NCBI GenBank assembly: GCA_020161355.1
Contig: JAIUOF010000004.1
Coordinates: forward strand, 186,001 to 250,000
Length of the DNA stretch: 64,000 nucleotides
Source: Bacteroidota bacterium
Lineage (GTDB): Bacteria > Bacteroidota > Bacteroidia > Cytophagales > Spirosomataceae
Reading direction: 5' to 3'
Part shown: positions 26,281 through 33,392 of the stretch, piece by piece
How the letters are laid out: the number at the start of each line of letters is the position of its first letter
Numbering within the stretch: position 1 is the stretch's first letter
The notes under the pieces: model-generated
Seen by the model: the letters and a program-made list of their open reading frames with translations, nothing else
The model's database searches: none
Told to the model about the DNA's origin: nothing
Made by a program: the position numbers and the translations under genes

Positions 26281-27546
26281 ATGAAACCAAGATTTTTAAC
26301 TTTAACCCTGATTGTTTTTACACTAATTAGCTCATGCAAACCCAAAGAAGAAACCTCTAAATTAGACATCTCAAAGCTCCCCAAAGCCACCGAAGCTCAG
26401 ATTGAAGAGTTGGTTGGGAAATTTATCGATGCTACCGAAGGATCAACCATCGAGATTCCGGAAGGATATTTTGAAATGCCAACGCAGTTAATTTTAGATA
26501 ATGTAAACAACGTAACCATCAAAGGAGCTGGAATGTACAACACTGTGATTTCATTTAAAACCATGACCACAGGTGGGGAAGGCATGAAAATAGCCGGAAA
26601 CAAAATTACATTGGAAGGCTTTACCGTGACAGATGCCCCCGGCGATGATATCAAAACCCAAAAATGCCACGGTCTGACTTTCAGAGCAATAAATACCACG
26701 TGGACAAACGGCGAAAAATCAAAAAACGGCACCTATGGTATTTATCCGGTACAGTGTAAAAATGTGCTGGTAGAAAAATGCGAGGTGAGCAACTCACGTG
26801 ATGCGGGTATATATGTGGGGCAATCTGAAAATATCATCGTTCGGGATAATTATGTGCACGAAAACGTGGCCGGTATAGAAATAGAAAACTCAGACAATGC
26901 CGAAGTGTATAACAACCGCACCGAAAATAATACCGGGGGAATACTGGTATTTAACCTGCCCGGCCTCCCAAAAGCAGCAGGCTCAAAAACCAAAGTGTAT
27001 AAAAATCTGATAAAGAATAATAACCATGATAATTTTGCGATTGCAGAAAATGGTAACGCAGTATCGATGATCCCTCCGGGAAGTGGAGTGGTGATTTTGG
27101 CTGGAAATGAAGTAGAGGTATTTGACAATCAGATTATTGACAACAAAACGTTGGGTGTGGCTATAGCAAGCTATCATATCACGGAATTGCCGATTCCGAC
27201 ACACCCGGGCTGGAGCCCTTTTAGTACCAATATTTACGTTCACGACAATAAATATGAACATGCCTTAGCTGTTCCTGATCTTACCAAAAATATGGGAAAA
27301 CTCATCGCCACCAAATGTTTCAAGGCTCCCGATGTGATTTATGATGGAATTTTGGATGATAAGAAAGGAAAAGATCCACTAAAAAATCCAATGGGAATTT
27401 TTGTAAATGAAAAGGCAGAAGGACTGAGATTTTCGCGGTTGATTATCCCCGCAGACGGTGGAATAATGAGTATAAAAGTAGCTAATGATGCCGGCACTTT
27501 TAAAGGTGAATATCTGGTAAAAACCGATGTTTCGATGGTGAAATAG
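26281..27546 (+). CDS. Parallel beta-helix lipoprotein
   Basis: Right-handed parallel beta-helix protein of about 421 residues from ATG 26281. That start is preferred over 26245 because it opens a lipoprotein signal (LISSC). The body is made of repeated NxxVxxNxxxxN rungs (NIIVRDNYVHENVAGIEIEN, AEVYNNRTENNTGGILVFN). The family of tandem beta-helix repeat proteins is known to be encoded next to SO_2930-type di-heme cytochromes, exactly as here (77 bp upstream of that gene). It may bind or process a polysaccharide or act as a surface scaffold; no catalytic residues recognised. Confidence 0.85.
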   Translation: MKPRFLTLTLIVFTLISSCKPKEETSKLDISKLPKATEAQIEELVGKFIDATEGSTIEIPEGYFEMPTQLILDNVNNVTIKGAGMYNTVISFKTMTTGGEGMKIAGNKITLEGFTVTDAPGDDIKTQKCHGLTFRAINTTWTNGEKSKNGTYGIYPVQCKNVLVEKCEVSNSRDAGIYVGQSENIIVRDNYVHENVAGIEIENSDNAEVYNNRTENNTGGILVFNLPGLPKAAGSKTKVYKNLIKNNNHDNFAIAENGNAVSMIPPGSGVVILAGNEVEVFDNQIIDNKTLGVAIASYHITELPIPTHPGWSPFSTNIYVHDNKYEHALAVPDLTKNMGKLIATKCFKAPDVIYDGILDDKKGKDPLKNPMGIFVNEKAEGLRFSRLIIPADGGIMSIKVANDAGTFKGEYLVKTDVSMVK

Positions 27547-27623
27547 TTTTAGATAACTGTAAAAGTGATTAGCAAAGTAAATTTTATAAATAATTAGAGG
27601 TCAGGCATTAATAGCCAAAAATA

Positions 27624-28688
27624 ATGAAAAAAATACTTTATATTATTGCTGTTATTACAATTGCTACAGCCTGTTTTAAAAACGCAACAAACCGAAAGCC
27701 GGATGAAATAGACTTTGCAAAACTACCCTATAAAACACTTTCAGAATACGGCTTTTTTAAGGGTGAAATGAACCAGCTGGCTGAAAACGAGGGCGTGGTG
27801 CCTTATGAGCCAATCTCGCCACTCTTTACTGACTATGCCTTCAAGAAGCGGTTTGTGTTTATGCCCAAAAATACCCAGGCTTCTATTCCTGATGATCACG
27901 ATGCTACACTGGACTTCCCTGAAAATACCATCCTGATCAAGAACTTCTATTATCCTGCTGACTTCAGAAAGCCGGAAGGAGAAAAGGAGATTGTTGAAAC
28001 CAGAATATTATTTAAGAAAAATGGAAAATGGGAGGCCTACCCCTATCTCTGGAATAAAGACCAGACCGAGGCAAATCTGAAAAATACCGGGGCCAAAATT
28101 GATGTAAAGTATATAAACCAACATGGCGAAAATGTGGCCATAAAATATGCCATGCCACAAAAAAATCAATGCAAAAGCTGCCATTACCGCAACAATACTT
28201 TCTCTCCGATAGGCCCAAAAGCCAAACAGCTCAATTTTGAAATAAACTATGCCGATGGAAAAGCCAATCAGCTGAGCAAGTGGAAAGCATTGGGAATATT
28301 AAAGAGCGAAAAAGACATTGCCGGCATAAAAACATTGGTAAATCCAATGGACGAAACCAAACCTATCAATGACAGGGCCAGAGCCTACCTTGATGCCAAC
28401 TGCGGGCACTGCCACAGCAGCTATGGACCGGCTTCCACATCAGGATTATATCTGAATTATGAGGAAAACCGTCCTTTCCATTTTGGTGTAAAAAAATCAC
28501 CTGTGGCAGCAGGTATAGGAGCAGGCACATTCAATTATGACGTGAACCCCGGCCATGGCATGGAATCAATCATGACCTTCAGGATGAACTCGACGCATCC
28601 CGGCATCATGATGCCCGAGATTGGTCGGGTAACTATCCACAAAGAAGGCGTGGATCTGATAGCGAAATGGATTGAAGGGTTGGAGTGA
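27624..28688 (+). CDS. SO_2930-family di-heme c-type cytochrome, lipoprotein
   Basis: 354 residues. Lipobox TATAC with Cys17, then a cytochrome with two CxxCH heme sites: CKSCH (residues 183-187) and CGHCH (260-264). The conserved LSEYGFFKG and PYEPISPLFTDYAFKKRF openings match the family first described as SO_2930. The C-terminal STHPGIMMPEIGR may contribute a methionine ligand. It is encoded just after the beta-helix lipoprotein and probably forms a cell-surface or periplasmic redox pair with it. Electron donor and acceptor are unknown. Confidence 0.9.
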   Translation: MKKILYIIAVITIATACFKNATNRKPDEIDFAKLPYKTLSEYGFFKGEMNQLAENEGVVPYEPISPLFTDYAFKKRFVFMPKNTQASIPDDHDATLDFPENTILIKNFYYPADFRKPEGEKEIVETRILFKKNGKWEAYPYLWNKDQTEANLKNTGAKIDVKYINQHGENVAIKYAMPQKNQCKSCHYRNNTFSPIGPKAKQLNFEINYADGKANQLSKWKALGILKSEKDIAGIKTLVNPMDETKPINDRARAYLDANCGHCHSSYGPASTSGLYLNYEENRPFHFGVKKSPVAAGIGAGTFNYDVNPGHGMESIMTFRMNSTHPGIMMPEIGRVTIHKEGVDLIAKWIEGLE

Positions 28689-28708
28689 TTATTTGCTTCT
28701 TCTCCTAC

Positions 28709-28915
28709 TCAAATAAACCCCTTGATACTCAATGTGCCATTTTCTTTTTGAAAAATGGGCATCAGCGTTTGGTTACCCTGATTGAGCGTACCATAGAAAT
28801 AATGACTGTAAGATTTGACTTTCATTTGCAACAAATCAGGAAACTGAGCCTTTAACAAAGCCGGAATCTCATGATTGGTCTTAATCAGGTGCTTTGGAAC
28901 GATTATTCTGGCCAT
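28709..28915 (-). CDS. Small hypothetical protein, paralogue of the 28950 gene
   Basis: 68 residues, no signal or membrane segment. Starts MARIIVPKHLIK and ends GTLSIKGFI; about half of all positions are identical to the next small protein 34 bp upstream. Shared blocks: ARIIVPKHL, ALLK-FPDL, SYSH-FYGT, NQTL-P, GTLSI-GF. The conservation pattern between copies indicates real coding. Function unknown. Convergent with the cytochrome gene, with a 20-bp gap. Confidence 0.65.
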   Translation of the reverse strand: MARIIVPKHLIKTNHEIPALLKAQFPDLLQMKVKSYSHYFYGTLNQGNQTLMPIFQKENGTLSIKGFI

Positions 28916-28949
28916 AATTCTGAAAGTTTAAATTTTCAAAAGTTTCTCT

Positions 28950-29162
28950 TTAATAAGTGGCAAACCCCATAATGCTCAGGGTTCCGCCTACCCTTTTCAA
29001 TACCGGAGTTAAGGTTTGGTTCTCTACTATATTGGTGCCATAAAAATTATGACTATATGAGCTTGATTTTTCTTGCGATAAATCAGGGAAATGGTTTTTC
29101 AATAAAGCGGTAATCTCACGATTTGACTTAAAAAGGTGCTTTGGTACGATAATTCTGGCCAT
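28950..29162 (-). CDS. Small hypothetical protein, paralogue of the 28709 gene
   Basis: 70 residues, soluble, beginning MARIIVPKHLFK and ending GTLSIMGFATY. Tandem paralogue of the gene at 28709, in the same orientation with a 34-bp spacer, so probably one transcript. The invariant residues (SYSH, FYGT, NQTL) hint at a small beta-rich fold, but I do not recognise the family. The long repeat-rich non-coding stretch begins right upstream. Confidence 0.65.
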   Translation of the reverse strand: MARIIVPKHLFKSNREITALLKNHFPDLSQEKSSSYSHNFYGTNIVENQTLTPVLKRVGGTLSIMGFATY

Positions 29163-29351
29163 GATAATTGATGTTTATAATGTTTGAAAAGCTTAATTTA
29201 GAATGGCTTACGCCTTGTTTTATGATCCAAAAGTATAAGGAATTTTTTATGCTAAAAAATTTTGCTCATTATTGCTAATATTTTGAGCAAAGGCTTTTGG
29301 TCTGTAAATTCTACAGCGAACATCAGACCTGGTTTTAACAAAAAAAATAAA

Positions 29352-29562
29352 GTTCTTAACCGGTCTGACCTGCGGTACTGACCTACAACTTAAGTGGTAA
29401 GCGGTCGGATCTGTTGTGCTGACCTAATACTTTGGTTCTTAACCGGTCTGACCTGCGGTACTGACCTACAATTTAGGTGGTAACGTAGTGGGATCTGTTG
29501 TGCTGACCTAGCACTGTATTTCTTAACCGGTCTGACCTGCGGTATTGACCTACCTATCAATT
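29352..29562. repeat. Tandem repeat array, ~42-bp units
   Basis: Five degenerate copies of a ~27-bp core, GGTCtGAcCTG-GT-CTGACCTA, at about 29360, 29401, 29443, 29484 and 29526, each followed by a ~15-bp variable stretch. Odd copies are almost identical to each other (CCGGTCTGACCTGCGGTACT) and even copies resemble each other, so the higher-order period is 83-84 bp. A partial inverted copy (CAGACCTGGTTTTAAC) precedes the array at about 29325. Confidence 0.75.
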
Positions 29563-29587
29563 CTTTTTAATTACAATGCCGCATGAG

Positions 29588-29670
29588 GGATCGTCGCGGA
29601 GCTCCCACGCCTAAGCGTGGAGCGGGAGCAGAGACCCCGACCCCGACCTATGCAGCGACAGCGGAATGGG
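29588..29670. repeat. Intergenic palindromic repeat, copy 3
   Basis: GGATCGT-CGCG-GAGCTCCCACGC, then CTAA and GCGTGGAGC, forms a hairpin (29601-29623) matching copies 1 and 2 near 2639 and 5413. It continues into a G+C-rich tail with a repeated GACCCC element and GGGGCGGGGGCATGCCC. The base composition is sharply different from its surroundings. Confidence 0.55.
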
Positions 29671-29901
29671 GCGGGGGCATGCCCAAATCAAAAAAATGAG
29701 TTCTGCCTAAATACCTTTGCTCAATTCTTAAATATGACCTTTTTGAAGGAGCGACCAAATTGTTTGATTTAGAGCTTGAATCAATTGAGGCTTTGAGAAG
29801 TGAGATGGGGTGTCAAAATCTACAAAAGCGGCCTTTCCCTTTGTTTACTCTTAAAATTTTCGGAAAATTGCCACAAAATTCCACTAAAGGAATAATTGTA
29901 G

Positions 29902-31434
29902 ATGGGTTTATTGAAAAAACTTGCGGGCGACACCATGCTGTACGGAATGAGTACCATAGTGCCGCGTCTGCTCAACTGGCTGCTCGTGACGGTACATACA
30001 CGGGCATTTACCGAGCCCGAAATGCTGGCCGACAACTCACAGCTCTATACATATGTGGTCACGCTCAATGTGATTTACACGTTTGGGATGGAGACAGCAT
30101 TTTTCAGATACGGCTCCAAAAAAGAGAACCAGCAACAGGCTTTTAACCAGATCCTCAGCTTTGTGCTGGTGCTGGGGGCGGTGCTTTCGGGGGTATTTAT
30201 TGTGTTTGCCACCCCAATTATCGAAGCCATAGGGTTCCCCGGTAAAGAGCGGCTAGTGATGTGGCTGGCGATTATTCTGTTTATTGATACTTTATGTGCC
30301 ATTGCGTTTGTAAAACTCAGGGCCAACAACCAGGCGAAGAAGTTTGTACTTATAAAAATCCTGAATATTTCGATCAACATAGGGCTCAATCTGTTTTTGA
30401 TTATCCTTTGTAAAAATGTAGTAGAAGGGAAACTTCTGCCCGAATGGATGCCCTTTGCATCGTTTTTTTACAAGGCCAATATCGGGCCTGACTATATTAT
30501 TTGGGCCAATTACGTAGCAAGTATGGTTACGCTGCTGTTGCTCTGGAAGGAGTTTGTAGGCTTTAAAATTGATTTGACATGGGAAAAAACCAAACCCATT
30601 GTGCAATATGCTTTTCCACTCATGTTGATGGGGCTGGCCGGGGCTATAAACCTTACCGCCGACCGACTGATGTTCAGGAGTTTACTGCCTGAGGGTTTTT
30701 ATCCCGACTTTCCAAAACCCGACCAGGCGTTCAGTATTTATGCTCAGGTGTATAAGCTTTCTATATTTATGACGCTGGTGGTGCAGGCCTATCGGTATGC
30801 TGCCGACCCACTATTTTTTGCCAAAATGGGCGACAAAAATTCTCCGGGCCTCATAGCCCTGAGTACCAAGTGGTTTACGATTGCATGTATAGCTATCTGG
30901 TTAGGTGTGAGTCTTAACCTGGGATGGATTCAAAACTTGATTGGGGTCAACTACCGCTCAGCGGTGTATATTGTACCGGTACTTTTGCTGGCCAACCTTT
31001 TTGTGGGGATTTTTGGTAATATTTCGATTTGGTATAAGTTGTCCGACAAAACACAGTTTGGCACCTATTTTACAGTAGCCGGAATGATCATCACGGTGAT
31101 TTTGAATTTCTTATTGATACCGGTGCTGGGGTATTTGGGCAGCTCGATTACATTTGTGATCAGTACTTTCGGGATGCTGTGGGCAAGTTATTATTTCGGG
31201 CAAAAATACTTTCTGGTGCCGTATGACCTGGGGCACCTGAGTGTATATCTGCTGGGGGCATTGGTGCTGGTGGCTCTTTTTGGATATGTGGTAAAAGTCG
31301 AAGGTATTGGTGGAATATTACTTAATAATATATTGATTTTCAGCTATTTGTTTGGAATATATTATTTCGAGTTTAGATACCGGAAAGACGGCGGATTGAA
31401 AATGCCTGCTGTAAATCACACAGAAAATGCCTGA
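29902..31434 (+). CDS. Polysaccharide flippase (Wzx/MATE-like)
   Basis: Integral membrane protein of 510 residues with about 14 hydrophobic segments spread over its length, beginning MGLLKKLAGDTMLYGMSTIVPRLL, the usual opening of Bacteroidota oligosaccharide flippases. It also has the family's AFPLMLMGLAGAINLTADR and YAADPLFFAK segments. Expected to move lipid-linked O-antigen or exopolysaccharide repeat units across the inner membrane. A small conserved protein follows 3 bp downstream. No glycosyltransferase is adjacent, so it is separated from the polysaccharide genes at 41-43 kb. Confidence 0.9.
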   Translation: MGLLKKLAGDTMLYGMSTIVPRLLNWLLVTVHTRAFTEPEMLADNSQLYTYVVTLNVIYTFGMETAFFRYGSKKENQQQAFNQILSFVLVLGAVLSGVFIVFATPIIEAIGFPGKERLVMWLAIILFIDTLCAIAFVKLRANNQAKKFVLIKILNISINIGLNLFLIILCKNVVEGKLLPEWMPFASFFYKANIGPDYIIWANYVASMVTLLLLWKEFVGFKIDLTWEKTKPIVQYAFPLMLMGLAGAINLTADRLMFRSLLPEGFYPDFPKPDQAFSIYAQVYKLSIFMTLVVQAYRYAADPLFFAKMGDKNSPGLIALSTKWFTIACIAIWLGVSLNLGWIQNLIGVNYRSAVYIVPVLLLANLFVGIFGNISIWYKLSDKTQFGTYFTVAGMIITVILNFLLIPVLGYLGSSITFVISTFGMLWASYYFGQKYFLVPYDLGHLSVYLLGALVLVALFGYVVKVEGIGGILLNNILIFSYLFGIYYFEFRYRKDGGLKMPAVNHTENA

Positions 31435-31437
31435 AGG

Positions 31438-31776
31438 ATGATTAATTACAACAGAAAGAAATTCAGGACTGTTTCCAACACTGAAAACGGAGATACGTCA
31501 TCTGAAACAATTTTTGAATATCAACAAACCGGGAATATCCTCACCTCAAAGTACCGTGGTGGTAATATAGTGGAAGGGCATCTAATGGCACTGGTTGATG
31601 AAAATGGAAATATCGACATGCGGTATCATCATATCAATACTTCCGGAGAAATCATGACAGGGGTATGTGATTCAACACCCGAAATCCTTGAAAACGGGAA
31701 AATCCGCCTTCACGAAAAATGGCGATGGACATCGGGTGATTTTTCGGAAGGCGAATCAGTATTGGAGGAAGTGTGA
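31438..31776 (+). CDS. Small conserved hypothetical protein
   Basis: 112 residues, soluble. The first ATG lies 3 bp after the flippase stop, so it is likely co-transcribed. The chain reads as a beta meander of short repeated strands: ETIFEYQQTGNILTSKYRGG, ALVDENGNIDMRYHHINTSG, GKIRLHEKWRWTSGD. Similar Bacteroidota proteins are often labelled N-acetylglutamate synthase in databases, but nothing here resembles an acetyltransferase, so I would not carry that name. Convergent with the methyltransferase gene, 6 bp apart. Confidence 0.7.
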   Translation: MINYNRKKFRTVSNTENGDTSSETIFEYQQTGNILTSKYRGGNIVEGHLMALVDENGNIDMRYHHINTSGEIMTGVCDSTPEILENGKIRLHEKWRWTSGDFSEGESVLEEV

Positions 31777-31782
31777 TGTCCT

Positions 31783-32559
31783 CTATATCACAGCAGCTAT
31801 TCTTCTTTTAACTTGCTTTTGTACTGCCACTTCTTTTTTTGAAACCACCAAATACTCTTTGGTTACAAAAGGCTTGAAAATGCCCCTGGAAAGATTGGCA
31901 TTACGAAATATGGCAAATTGATCCAACGATGACCGGGTAATTCTTTTACTTAGTTTCAGCCCTGATCGTCTGGAAATAATCATGATTTTATCCTGATTTA
32001 GCTGCGTATATTGATCCGAAAAATCCTCCGTTTGATTTTGAGTCGAATGGGCATTGAGATGGAAAATGCTTTTTGTCCGATTCCAAATCCCTGATTTGTC
32101 ATGGTCAGGTTTCCGGCTTCTTTTGGGTTTAAATTCAATGATGATACTACCGTTAGGCTTCAAGGCATTGGAAAGCTTCCTTAATAAGGCCTCAAATATT
32201 TGCAAAGGCAAACCTTCCACTAAATCATTTATTATGATATAATCATATTTCTCGGTGATAGGCTGCAAAAGAACATCCCGCTGCTCAAACTTCACGTTCC
32301 GGGTTTTATGTTTGGTCTTTACAATTTCTCCGATTTCTATTTTATAATAGTCAGAATCAATGCCTGTTACACGGCAGTTCCATTGCCTGGCCAGCCAGAG
32401 AGAGATACCGGCCATGGTATTTCCGGTGACCAGTATTTCTTTATCTGAAAAATCAAAATTTGACTCAAATATGGACTTTTCTTCTGTTTTTACGGCTTCT
32501 TTGTCAAGATACACGTTTTCAACTGCTATGCAGCTTTCTTTCAATTCATTAATCTTCAT
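31783..32559 (-). CDS. SAM-dependent methyltransferase-like protein
   Basis: Class I methyltransferase fold, about 258 residues. Motif I is degenerate (EILVTGNTMAGISLWLA in place of a GxGxG loop), followed by GIDSDYYKIEIGE (acidic ribose-binding end), FEQRDVLL, YDYIIINDLVEGLP and LKPNGSIIIEFKP. The ~100 residues after the core are basic and unclassified. I choose ATG 32559 over the GTG one codon upstream. Substrate unknown. Transcribed alone, with a 290-bp gap to the H-NOX gene on the other side. Confidence 0.7.
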   Translation of the reverse strand: MKINELKESCIAVENVYLDKEAVKTEEKSIFESNFDFSDKEILVTGNTMAGISLWLARQWNCRVTGIDSDYYKIEIGEIVKTKHKTRNVKFEQRDVLLQPITEKYDYIIINDLVEGLPLQIFEALLRKLSNALKPNGSIIIEFKPKRSRKPDHDKSGIWNRTKSIFHLNAHSTQNQTEDFSDQYTQLNQDKIMIISRRSGLKLSKRITRSSLDQFAIFRNANLSRGIFKPFVTKEYLVVSKKEVAVQKQVKRRIAAVI

Positions 32560-32768
32560 CACTCGTTTTTTGTCTGTTTATCACTCTATAAATTTCTGAT
32601 TGGCACAAAACTTCTATGGTGGGATATATCCACTTAATAAGTTTTCAAACTTTTTTGATATCAGAAATCAATACGCTTTCTAATAAATCCAAACTAGTGC
32701 CAAACTCAAAATATTTTACTATATTATTGGTTTTCAATTATTTATAAACAAAACAACCCCTTTCTAGA

Positions 32769-32783
32769 TTCCATATTTTGGAA
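32769..32783. promoter_or_regulatory. Palindrome TTCCA-N5-TGGAA, site 1 (H-NOX operon)
   Basis: Perfect 5-bp half sites (TTCCA 32769-32773, TGGAA 32779-32783) with an AT-only centre, 77 bp (centre to ATG) upstream of the H-NOX gene. The same half sites with the same 5-bp spacing occur at 39352 and 40760, before the other two forward operons of this cluster. Read as an activator binding site, probably for the NtrC-type regulator encoded at 39370. Confidence 0.55.
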
Positions 32784-32811
32784 ATTATTCAGATTTTGAA
32801 GAAATAAAAAC

Positions 32812-32827
32812 TTGCATGATTTTTGTA
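32812..32827 (+). promoter_or_regulatory. Possible -24/-12 promoter of the H-NOX operon
   Basis: TTGCATG-ATTT-TTGTA matches 9 of 12 informative positions of the sigma-54 consensus TGGCACG-N4-TTGCA. It lies 28 bp (from the -12 G) before the ATG and 49 bp from the palindrome centre. The GATTTTTG end could equally be a Bacteroidota housekeeping -7 box (TAnnTTTG) with one mismatch. Confidence 0.3.
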
Positions 32828-32852
32828 CTAAAAACTTTTAAAAAATATATTT

Positions 32853-33392
32853 ATGAAAGGGCTGGTATTTACAGAGTTTTTGGAAATGGTTGAGGGGAAA
32901 TTTGGCTACAACACTGTGGACAAAATTATAGAAAACTCGCAGTTGCCTTCGGGAGGTGCTTATACTTCAATCGGAACTTACAGTCATTCCGAAATGGTGT
33001 CTCTGGTAGTAAACCTATCAAAGGAAACTGAAATTCCGGTGCCTGATTTGTTAAAAGTTTTTGGAGAATATTTGTTAAAGGTACTTTCCAAAAAATATAG
33101 TCATTTTTTTGATGGCGTAAACGGAACATTTGATTTTTTAGGGAATGTTGACCGCTACATACATGTAGAAGTGAAAAAAATATATCCCGATGCCGAGCTC
33201 CCAAAATTTGAGATTTCGAAACTGAGTGAAAATAAAATTGAGATGGTTTACGGCTCAGACCGTAAAATGGCCGATCTGGCCGAAGGTCTCATTATTGGTG
33301 CTTTTAATTATTTCAATGAAAAAGCCATCATAACCCAACAACCTGTTGAGGAATCGGGAAAACAGGTAAAATTTATTATTGAAAAAGTATGA
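32853..33392 (+). CDS. H-NOX (heme nitric oxide/oxygen binding) sensor protein
   Basis: Stand-alone H-NOX domain, 179 residues, full length for the family. The heme-binding features are visible: proximal His104 in RYIHVEVKKIYP, and the YxSxR motif Tyr133-Gly-Ser135-Asp-Arg137 that holds the heme propionates. MKGLVFTEFLEMVEGKFG is the characteristic opening. H-NOX proteins bind NO (some O2) and switch a partner kinase or diguanylate cyclase. Here the last 4 bases overlap the start of a hybrid histidine kinase gene, the classic H-NOX/kinase pairing. No membrane segment; cytoplasmic. Whether it binds O2 cannot be judged without a distal-pocket alignment. Confidence 0.92.
   Translation: MKGLVFTEFLEMVEGKFGYNTVDKIIENSQLPSGGAYTSIGTYSHSEMVSLVVNLSKETEIPVPDLLKVFGEYLLKVLSKKYSHFFDGVNGTFDFLGNVDRYIHVEVKKIYPDAELPKFEISKLSENKIEMVYGSDRKMADLAEGLIIGAFNYFNEKAIITQQPVEESGKQVKFIIEKV

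Larger units (their letters stand above)
29163..29901. other. Repeat-rich non-coding region
   Basis: Nearly 740 bp without a supported gene, between the small paralogue pair and the flippase. It contains a tandem repeat array (29352-29562), a G+C-rich palindromic repeat (about 29588-29670, including the run GACCCCGACCCCGACC) and, from 29700, AT-rich leader sequence. The one sizable open frame, starting at 29760, runs into the flippase gene in another frame and looks spurious. Confidence 0.6.

Noticed and set aside
29352..29562. CRISPR array
   Set aside because: Repeats alternate between two types, are degenerate, and the stretches between cores are only ~15 bp and partly alike. No cas genes are nearby.
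29760..30146. 128-residue open frame before the flippase
   Set aside because: It runs into the flippase gene in a different frame and its residues look random; the flippase start at 29902 is well supported.
31438..31776. N-acetylglutamate synthase
   Set aside because: The name is often attached to similar small proteins, but no GNAT fold motif or catalytic feature is present.
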